Made by a program: the position numbers and the translations under genes
The notes under the pieces: model-generated
Told to the model about the DNA's origin: nothing
Database searches by the model: none
What the model saw: only the letters and a program-made list of their open reading frames with translations
DNA from: Oscillospiraceae bacterium
GTDB lineage: Bacteria; Bacillota; Clostridia; Oscillospirales; Ruminococcaceae
Reading direction: 5' to 3'
Length of the DNA: 64,000 nt
Assembly (NCBI GenBank): GCA_003531585.1
Contig: DQFX01000060.1
Location: 62,678 to 126,677 of the forward strand
Part shown: in pieces, positions 57,987 through 64,000 of the stretch
How positions within the stretch are numbered: position 1 is the stretch's first letter
How the letters are laid out: the number at the start of each line of letters is the position of its first letter

Positions 57987-59939
57987 ATGGAAAACAGAAA
58001 ATGTATTGCTGTGCTTACTGAGAAACCAAGCTTGGACTATCAGTCCGGAATACTTAAAGGAATATACAGATCGGCATTCAGCCATGACGCCAACGTAGCG
58101 GTATTCTGCGTAACAAGCACACGCAGCGACGAAGCCTACCAGATCGGTGAAATGGTGATATTTTCACTCCTAGGGGATTACTCCAGTTTTTCGGGCGTGA
58201 TATACCTTCCGGATACTATCGACTATTCCATGCGCGACACCCTGATCACCGAAAAACTGATTGCGGCTTCCAGAAAAATAAAAATCCCGGTCGTGACCAT
58301 CGACGGCAATTATGATGAGTTCCCCTGCTTCCTCTCGGACGACTCTGAGCCGATACAGTTCTTGGTGGATCACCTATCCGCCGGGCATGGCTGTAAGGAT
58401 ATCGCGTTCGTTACCGGAAGAAAGAACCACCCTCACGCTGAACACCGCCTGGAAGCGTTCAGCCGGGCAATGTCGAAAAATAACCTTGAAATACGCGAAA
58501 ACCGCATGTTTTACGGAGATTTCTGGCGCACCTGCGGCGAAGATATCGTAAGCTCCCTGCTGGCGGGGGAAAGCGGGCTTCCGGAAGCGATAATATGCGC
58601 GAACAGCTACATGGCGGACGGAATATACGAAGCGCTGTACAAGCGCGGGTTTCGCGCGCCCAGGGATATAAAGCTCGCGTGCTACGGCGAAAAGACCGAA
58701 ACCTCTGAATACATCTCCGCAACGATAAGAGCCACCGATAGCCTCGGATTCTCAGCCTGCGAGGGTCTGTTCAGCATGATAAACGGCGGAAGCATTCCAA
58801 GCGTCAACCGTATTCCTACCGAGTTCCAGAAACGCCCCGCGATGACCTGCGGCTGCATGCAACCGGACGAATACAACCTGCTGGATTTCCGCATGAAGGA
58901 TCCCAACGAGGTCAGCGATTTCTTCACCGAGTACAACACCATGAGCGAGAGCCTGATAAGGCGCCCGAACATCCGCGAGACCCTGTGGACCGCAAACTGG
59001 TATACCCACCTGTTCGGGGACTTCACCAGATTCAGCGTGTGCATGTGCGACGATGTAGTGAAACCCGAGCTGTCGCTTGACGAGAACGATGTCTGCGTAA
59101 GCTACACCGATGAAATGCTGACGGTGCTCGACCACAAACGCCTCCCCGACGGGACCTCAGACGCTTTCGTCGGAACGGACAGGCGGTTCCCGGTCAGCGA
59201 GGTGTACCCTCCGCTGTTCAGCGCCGACGGCGACCCCGCCGCGTATGTTTTCAGGCAGCTACATTTTATCGAAAGGTGCTACGGGTACGCCGTGCTCTCA
59301 TACGGCAGTAAAATAATTTCACCGCAGGCAAGCTTTGATTTCTGGGTGAACGTCCTGGCAAACGCCGTTGAATCCCAACGCCGCCTGACTATAATGCGGT
59401 ACCTTTATAAAAAGGTCAACCAGGACGCCGTTACGGACTCAATGACCGGACTTTTCAACAGAAACGGTTTCAACTCCATGCTTCCACAGATGATAACCGA
59501 GGCGCGGGAGGCGGGGAAGAACTTCCTGCTGATAATGTCCGACCTGAACGGACTGAAATACGTAAACGACAGCTTCGGTCACAGCGAGGGCGATAATCTG
59601 ATAAATACCGCCGCCGGACTGCTTTCCTGCACCCGCATCAGCGGAGCTTCCTGCGAGAAGAATTTCCGTATCGGCGGCGACGAATTCGTGAAGGCTGCCT
59701 ACGGCGATATCACTCAGCAGGGAATCGACGAATTCCGCCGTGAGATCAGCGAAAAGGTGAACAGCACCAACAGCACCTCCGGCAAGCCCTACCCGATCTA
59801 CATGCCGATAGGTACCTGCCTGCGCAGCCCCGGCGATATCCCGGACTGCGACAAAATGCTCTCCAGCGCTGACGAAGCGATGTACGCCGACAAGATACGC
59901 CTGAAATCAGTGACCGGCTTCGATCCCAAAAGAAAATGA
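57987..59939 (+). CDS. LacI-type periplasmic-binding-like sensor fused to a GGDEF domain
   Basis: The first 290 residues resemble the effector domain of LacI-family regulators (CIAVLTEKPSLDYQSGILKG, FSGVIYLPDTIDY, KDIAFVTGRKNHPHAEHRLE, EAIICANSYMADGIYEAL) but without the DNA-binding helix-turn-helix. A middle region of about 150 residues follows, then a GGDEF domain from about 475: DAVTDSMTGLFNRNGFNSML, LIMSDLNGLKYVNDSFGHSE and the intact FRIGGDEFVKAA. There is no signal peptide or membrane helix, so it would make c-di-GMP in response to a cytoplasmic ligand, perhaps a sugar. The start is ATG 57987 behind AAGGGGTGG. Confidence 0.88.
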   Translation: MENRKCIAVLTEKPSLDYQSGILKGIYRSAFSHDANVAVFCVTSTRSDEAYQIGEMVIFSLLGDYSSFSGVIYLPDTIDYSMRDTLITEKLIAASRKIKIPVVTIDGNYDEFPCFLSDDSEPIQFLVDHLSAGHGCKDIAFVTGRKNHPHAEHRLEAFSRAMSKNNLEIRENRMFYGDFWRTCGEDIVSSLLAGESGLPEAIICANSYMADGIYEALYKRGFRAPRDIKLACYGEKTETSEYISATIRATDSLGFSACEGLFSMINGGSIPSVNRIPTEFQKRPAMTCGCMQPDEYNLLDFRMKDPNEVSDFFTEYNTMSESLIRRPNIRETLWTANWYTHLFGDFTRFSVCMCDDVVKPELSLDENDVCVSYTDEMLTVLDHKRLPDGTSDAFVGTDRRFPVSEVYPPLFSADGDPAAYVFRQLHFIERCYGYAVLSYGSKIISPQASFDFWVNVLANAVESQRRLTIMRYLYKKVNQDAVTDSMTGLFNRNGFNSMLPQMITEAREAGKNFLLIMSDLNGLKYVNDSFGHSEGDNLINTAAGLLSCTRISGASCEKNFRIGGDEFVKAAYGDITQQGIDEFRREISEKVNSTNSTSGKPYPIYMPIGTCLRSPGDIPDCDKMLSSADEAMYADKIRLKSVTGFDPKRK

Positions 59940-59988
59940 CCCGGGACCTTCCCGCGCTTCGGCGCAGGAGGGTCTTTGACGTCCCGGG
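59940..59988 (+). terminator. Large hairpin after the GGDEF gene
   Basis: CCCGGGAC at the left pairs with GTCCCGGG at the right; inside, ACCTTCC pairs roughly with GGAGGGT around a GCGC-TTCG-GCGC hairpin. It starts at the stop codon and lacks a long T tract, so termination is likely but not certain. Confidence 0.6.
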
Positions 59989-60029
59989 AGGTATTTGCAA
60001 AAAGTATCCCGCGGAGCTCCCGCTATGTC

Positions 60030-60058
60030 TTGACTATTCCTGCGAAAAGATGTATAAT
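60030..60058 (+). promoter_or_regulatory. Promoter of the rRNA methyltransferase gene
   Basis: TTGACT and TATAAT are 17 bp apart, 39 bp before the start codon. Confidence 0.78.
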
Positions 60059-60097
60059 GAAAGGTACTCAATTTCAAAGAAAAGGATACTATATAAT

Positions 60098-61321
60098 ATG
60101 GAAAGAAACTATCCCAAGGCGACCATCACCGAAAAGGGCGAGAGGGCACTCCGCGGCGGACACCCGTGGGTCTATGCCGACGAGGTCACAGAGGTCTCCG
60201 GCGAATACGAAAACGGCGGCCTTGCCGACGTTTTCAGCCGCAAGGGGCGCTACCTCGGCACAGGTTACATAAACGACAACTCCAAGATACGCATACGCGT
60301 CATCTCACGCAACGCCAACGACAGATTCGACCGGGACTTCTACGCCCGCAGGATACGCTACGCGCTGGACTACCGCCGCACCGTCATGGGCGCGGAGGAC
60401 TTCCGCTGCTGCCGTCTCATATTCGGCGAGGCTGACAGCTTCCCCGGATTCACCGTCGACAGATTCGGGGACGTCCTTGTTGCGCAGGTGCTGTCCCTCG
60501 GCACGGAGCGCGTAAAGGACGCGCTCTACGAGCTGCTTGTGCAGACCCTCGCGGATATGGGCGAGCATATCTCCGCAATATACGAGCGCAACGACGTTAA
60601 GATACGCGAGCTTGAGGGCATGGAGGAATACAAGGGCTTCTGGGCTGGCGCGGGGCTTCGCACCGACCTTTCCGGCGTGACCGAGATAACTGAAAACGGC
60701 ATAAAATACACCGTGGACTACATCAATGGTCAGAAAACCGGATTCTTCCTCGATCAGAAGTACAATCGCCAGGCAATCCGCCGCATTGCGGAGGGACGTA
60801 CCGTCCTCGACTGCTTCACGCATACCGGCTCGTTCGCGCTGAACGCCGCAGCAGCCGGAGCAAAGTCCGTGACCGCCGTGGATATCTCCGCGGACGCCAT
60901 CGAGATGACCCGCCGCAACGCTGAGCAGAACGGCTTTACCAATGTGGAGTTCCGGCAGGCTGACGTGTTCGACCTGCTCACCGAGCTTTACCGCGCGGGA
61001 GGCCACCCCTATGACTTCATAATCCTCGACCCGCCGGCGTTCACGAAGAGCTCCAGCACCGTAAGGGCGGCGGAGCGCGGCTACAAGGAGATAAACCTCA
61101 AGGCTATGAGGCTGCTGCCAAGGGGCGGCTACCTTGCGACCTGCTCCTGCTCGCACTTCATGACTGAAACGCTGTTCCGGCATATGCTCCATGACGCAGC
61201 AGCCGACGCGGGAGTCTCGCTGCGGCAGATAGAGGCGCGCAGGCAGGCTCCGGATCACCCGATACTCTGGAACGTTCCCGAGACGGATTACCTCAAGTTC
61301 TATATTTTCCAGGTGGTGTAA
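60098..61321 (+). CDS. Class I SAM-dependent rRNA methyltransferase (RlmI-like)
   Basis: The 407-residue protein has an N-terminal PUA-like domain (ERALRGGHPWVYADEVTEV), an EEHEB-type middle part, and a methyltransferase domain with KTGFFLDQKYNRQAI, VLDCFTHTGSFALNAAAAGA, VTAVDISADAIEMTRRN and the catalytic-type motif FIILDPPAFTKSSS, followed by ATCSCSHFM. This is the RlmI family, which makes m5C in 23S rRNA in E. coli; target position here is unproven. The start is ATG 60098 at the proper distance from the promoter. The DUF1653 gene follows after one base. Confidence 0.9.
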   Translation: MERNYPKATITEKGERALRGGHPWVYADEVTEVSGEYENGGLADVFSRKGRYLGTGYINDNSKIRIRVISRNANDRFDRDFYARRIRYALDYRRTVMGAEDFRCCRLIFGEADSFPGFTVDRFGDVLVAQVLSLGTERVKDALYELLVQTLADMGEHISAIYERNDVKIRELEGMEEYKGFWAGAGLRTDLSGVTEITENGIKYTVDYINGQKTGFFLDQKYNRQAIRRIAEGRTVLDCFTHTGSFALNAAAAGAKSVTAVDISADAIEMTRRNAEQNGFTNVEFRQADVFDLLTELYRAGGHPYDFIILDPPAFTKSSSTVRAAERGYKEINLKAMRLLPRGGYLATCSCSHFMTETLFRHMLHDAAADAGVSLRQIEARRQAPDHPILWNVPETDYLKFYIFQVV

Positions 61322-61322
61322 T

Positions 61323-61601
61323 ATGCAGCTTACCGAAAAAGACCTGCTCCCGGGAACCGTCGTGCAGCACTTCAAGCGCGGAATGCTCCCGGAAAGCGAG
61401 CGCGCGGACAGCGCGATGTACCTTTACGAGATACTCGGAGTTGCCCGCCACACAGAGTCCGGAGAAATGCTGGTGGTGTACCGTGCGCTCTACGGCGAGC
61501 ACAGGATATGCGCCCGCCCGCTTGAGATGTTCCTTTCCGAGACCGACCGTGAGAAATACCCCGAGGCAGGACAGAAATACCGGTTTGAGCCGGTGAAATA
61601 G
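61323..61601 (+). CDS. DUF1653 domain protein
   Basis: The 92-residue protein has the DUF1653 pattern: VQHFKRGML, a short insert, YLYEILGVARHTESGEMLVV followed by YRALYGEH, then RPLEMFLSETDREKYP. Its function is unknown; the domain is often stand-alone or fused to hydrolases. Its start lies one base after the methyltransferase stop (TAATATG), so the two are translationally coupled. The segment PESERADSA after HFKRGML is slightly longer than in typical members. Confidence 0.88.
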   Translation: MQLTEKDLLPGTVVQHFKRGMLPESERADSAMYLYEILGVARHTESGEMLVVYRALYGEHRICARPLEMFLSETDREKYPEAGQKYRFEPVK

Positions 61602-61625
61602 CGAAATTCCAGAAAGAAGCGACCA

Positions 61626-63023
61626 ATGAGATCAGCAAAATACGTTGATATGTGCAGCGGCCCCGTGCTGCGCAAGATGATAGTTTTTACACTTCCGATA
61701 ATGTTTTCGGGGCTTTTCCAACTGCTTTTCAATGCGACCGATATCATCGTCGTGGGAAGGTTTGCAGGCGATAACGCGCTTGCCGCGGTAGGTTCGAACA
61801 CCGCGCTCATCAACCTCATGACCAACCTGTTTATCGGTATTTCCATCGGCGCGAACGTCGTGGCGGCGCGCTACTGCGGCGCGAAAAACTACTCCGAGCT
61901 TAACAGGACAGTCCACACGTCAATGCTGCTCAGCGTTATCAGCGGATTCCTGCTGATGGCTGCTGGACTGCTTTTCGCGGAGCAGATACTCGGGCTGATG
62001 TCCACGCCGGAGAGCATTCTCGGCATGGCTTCGGATTATCTGCGGCTCTACTTCTGCGGAATGCCGTTCATGATGATCTACAATTTCGGAAACGCGCTCC
62101 TCCGCGCCGCCGGGGACACCCGCCGCCCTCTGATATACCTCATCTGCGGCGGAGTAGTCAACGTGCTGCTCGACCTGCTGTTCGTCATCGCGCTGGATAT
62201 GAGCGCCGCAGGAGTAGGTCTCGCGACCGCGATTTCCCAGGGTGTTTCGGCGGCGCTGATGGTTCGCTGCCTCATGCGCGAGACGGACGAGAACGGTCTG
62301 AAGCTGCGGCTGAAAAACCTGCGTATCCACAAAGACAAGCTGCTGATGATACTTAAAATCGGGCTTCCCGCCGGATTCCAGGGAACGGTGTTCTCGCTCT
62401 CGAACGTTGTTATCCAAAGCTCCATAAACCTGTTCGGCGAGGCGGTCATTGCGGGTAACTCCGCGGCGGCAAGCATCGAGGGATTTGTCTACATGGCAAT
62501 GAACTCCTGCTATCAGTCCACGCTGTCGTTCACCAGCGCGAACATTGGCGCAGGGAAATACGAGCGTATCAACAAGATACTTCGCTGCGGACTGCTGTGC
62601 GTGGTGGCGGTGTGGGCTATCCTGGGTCTCGGCGTTGCGATGACGTTCAGCCGGCCGCTGCTCAGTATCTACACCTCCGGAGACGAGGCGATAAACGCCG
62701 GCGTGCGCCGTATGATGTACGTCTGCGGCACATACTTCCTGTGCGGCATTATGGACGTCATGGTTGGCTCCCTGCGCGGAATGGGCTATTCAGTCACGCC
62801 GATGATAGTTTCGCTGCTCGGCGCATGCGGACTCAGGCTTGTGTGGCTCGGGACGGTGTTCCAGATGGAGCAGTTCCATACGCCGGACACTGTGTACCTG
62901 TCCTATCCGGTTTCCTGGGTGATAACGGTCGCGGCGCATGTTATCTGCTTCTTCATATGCCGGAGAAGGCTCAAAAAGAAGGTCCAGCTCCGGAAAACGG
63001 AAAGCGTTCCGGAGGCGCGGTGA
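61626..63023 (+). CDS. MATE family efflux transporter
   Basis: The 465-residue protein has twelve hydrophobic helices in two similar halves, with MATE-type blocks LPIMFSGLFQLLFNATDIIV, VGSNTALINLMTNLFIGISI and NALLRAAGDTRRPLIY, and the second-half IGLPAGFQGTVFSLSNVVIQ-type helix. Such transporters export cations, drugs or metabolites using Na+ or H+. The substrate is unknown. It follows the DUF1653 gene by 24 bp and ends at a strong terminator, closing a three-gene operon. Confidence 0.91.
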   Translation: MRSAKYVDMCSGPVLRKMIVFTLPIMFSGLFQLLFNATDIIVVGRFAGDNALAAVGSNTALINLMTNLFIGISIGANVVAARYCGAKNYSELNRTVHTSMLLSVISGFLLMAAGLLFAEQILGLMSTPESILGMASDYLRLYFCGMPFMMIYNFGNALLRAAGDTRRPLIYLICGGVVNVLLDLLFVIALDMSAAGVGLATAISQGVSAALMVRCLMRETDENGLKLRLKNLRIHKDKLLMILKIGLPAGFQGTVFSLSNVVIQSSINLFGEAVIAGNSAAASIEGFVYMAMNSCYQSTLSFTSANIGAGKYERINKILRCGLLCVVAVWAILGLGVAMTFSRPLLSIYTSGDEAINAGVRRMMYVCGTYFLCGIMDVMVGSLRGMGYSVTPMIVSLLGACGLRLVWLGTVFQMEQFHTPDTVYLSYPVSWVITVAAHVICFFICRRRLKKKVQLRKTESVPEAR

Positions 63024-63060
63024 GTTGAATTCCGGCGGCGGTTACGATAATTATTAAACA

Positions 63061-63090
63061 ACGGGCAGGCAGTTTGTCTGCCCGTGTTTG
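63061..63090 (+). terminator. Terminator after the MATE gene
   Basis: ACGGGCAG and CTGCCCGT pair around GCAGTTTGT and are followed by GTTTGTTTTG. Confidence 0.8.
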
Positions 63091-63258
63091 TTTTGTTGCA
63101 AGCGTATGCTTCGGACTATAATTCTGTAATATTTTGTTTTTCTGCACAAAAATAATTTAATGTATATTGCATTTTATATAGATTTATGCTATAATCAATA
63201 TATCAAATGCCAAATGCGGGAAATCCCCGCGAGCCAACTCAGGGAGGGTATACTGCGC

Positions 63259-64000
63259 ATGCTCTCAGACAAAAACAAACTCCGTACGCTCCTTCTGAGC
63301 GACGACCTCGACATACGCCACAAACTTCAGAATATACTGATTACTATAAGCATGGCGGGCTGCGCCGCGTCAGTGGTGATCTCCTTCGCGACGCAGATGA
63401 GTCTCGCGGGGAACCTCGCCTCCTTGCTCGGGCTGCTTACGCTGTTCCTGGCGTTCTATCTCTCGGTTATTCGCAAAAAGAAAGAAGCAGCGTCCTACCT
63501 CATCACTATTGCGGTAAATCTGGTGCTGTTCCCGCTGATGTACATGCTGAACGGGGGAGTCTACAGCGGAATGCCCCTCTGGCTCGCATTCGGGCTGGCG
63601 TTCCCGTGGTTCGCGATGGACGGCGCCAGGTGCTGCGTGATGTTCGCACTTGACCTTATCGCCGCGCTCGGCTGCCTTGCAGTCCAGATGTTCTTTCCGG
63701 AACTTATCCTGCTCCCCGAGGGCGACCTCACAAAAATGGCCGTGCTTGACGTAGCTCAGGTGATGGTGACGGTCCCGGTGATGATCGGGCTTACCGTTAA
63801 GTACCAGAGCGTAGTTTTCATGCGACAGCAGCGCAAAATGGAACAGCAGGAAAAAAAGCTGCTGGAAGCGATGCGCACCGCCGACCGTGCCAACGAAGCC
63901 AAAACATCCTTCCTCGCAAGCATGTCGCACGAGATACGCACGCCCATCAACGCGGTCCTGGGAATGGACGAGATGATACTACGGGAAAGCAGCGACGAGT
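63259..64000 (+). CDS. Membrane sensor histidine kinase, N-terminal part (3' end outside window)
   Basis: The frame is open from ATG 63259, behind AGGGAGG, to the window end without a stop (247 codons). It encodes about five or six membrane helices (for example LASLLGLLTLFLAFYLSVI and YLITIAVNLVLFPLMYML), a coiled linker rich in Gln/Glu/Lys, and the start of a HisKA domain with the phosphoacceptor His in KTSFLASMSHEIRTPINAVL. This arrangement is typical of clostridial membrane (often hybrid) kinases. The ATPase and any receiver domain lie beyond base 64000. Confidence 0.88.
   Translation, partial: MLSDKNKLRTLLLSDDLDIRHKLQNILITISMAGCAASVVISFATQMSLAGNLASLLGLLTLFLAFYLSVIRKKKEAASYLITIAVNLVLFPLMYMLNGGVYSGMPLWLAFGLAFPWFAMDGARCCVMFALDLIAALGCLAVQMFFPELILLPEGDLTKMAVLDVAQVMVTVPVMIGLTVKYQSVVFMRQQRKMEQQEKKLLEAMRTADRANEAKTSFLASMSHEIRTPINAVLGMDEMILRESSDE

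Noticed and set aside
1..64000. CRISPR arrays, rRNA operons, prophage
   Set aside because: No regularly spaced repeats, rRNA sequence, capsid, terminase or integrase genes were seen on either strand.

Overview
This 64 kb window is bacterial chromosome from a spore-forming, anaerobic, gut-type Firmicute, most likely a ruminococcal member of the Clostridia/Oscillospiraceae. Evidence: oxygen-sensitive class III ribonucleotide reductase (nrdDG), the spore-maturation pair spmA/spmB, an AbrB/SpoVT-type regulator, a large secreted protein ending in a type I dockerin, GH95 and GH43 glycosidases, a bile-salt-hydrolase-type enzyme, strong AGGAGG ribosome-binding sites and GC-rich codon use broken by AT-rich intergenic gaps. 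No rRNA, CRISPR array, intact transposase or phage module was seen; there is one tRNA, Ser(GGA).

Layout. 1-2.0 kb: end of nrdD, nrdG and a dUTPase (deoxynucleotide supply). 2.0-4.4 kb: two leftward genes, one unknown and one YcxB-like. 4.5-9.6 kb: GH95 fucosidase-type gene, TetR regulator and divergent glgB, with an inverted 13-bp sequence between the last two. 9.7-11.7 kb: tRNA-Ser, hemerythrin, LysR regulator and a small RDAC-like protein. 11.8-15.7 kb: the 1283-residue dockerin protein, with an AT-rich patch near its 5' end. 15.7-19.5 kb: GNAT, a poly(ADP-ribose) glycohydrolase-like protein, and rlmD whose 3' end carries a 1.03 kb insert bounded by 26-bp direct repeats. 19.5-24.3 kb: a decayed chemotaxis receptor gene, an intact one, a palindromic MITE-like element and GH43. 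24.4-31.1 kb: an EF-G-like GTPase, rlmA, cca, spmBA and an AbrB-type regulator. 31.3-34.6 kb: ABC-F ATPase, exonuclease, HAD hydrolase. 34.6-36.7 kb: a 26-residue Cys-rich peptide gene with its own promoter and terminator, a membrane protein, a YjfB-like protein and a PAP2 phosphatase. 36.9-39.5 kb: a four-gene operon (SPFH, YhfC, ribbon-helix-helix, SdpI) with a palindrome at its promoter, followed by a second MITE. 39.5-45.7 kb: HdeD-like protein, a hydrolase pseudogene, an asymmetric heterodimeric ABC exporter and an unknown gene. 45.8-50.2 kb: aspS, a small membrane protein, VanW and a choloylglycine-hydrolase-family enzyme. 50.5-57.7 kb: UDP-glucose dehydrogenase, a third MITE of another family, a soluble hybrid kinase, pyridoxal kinase, two EamA transporters and a cluster of eight hairpins. 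57.9-64 kb: a LacI-like sensor fused to GGDEF, an RlmI-like methyltransferase, DUF1653, a MATE transporter and the start of a sensor kinase running off the window.

Most genes are ordinary housekeeping or gut-lifestyle genes. The most interesting structures are the attachment-site-like scar at the 3' end of rlmD, the orphan Cys-rich micropeptide, the SPFH/YhfC/RHH/SdpI operon with a candidate operator, the folded repeat elements placed in leaders or just after stop codons, and the sugar-sensor/diguanylate-cyclase fusion. All calls rest on reading the sequence by eye; no database search was run.
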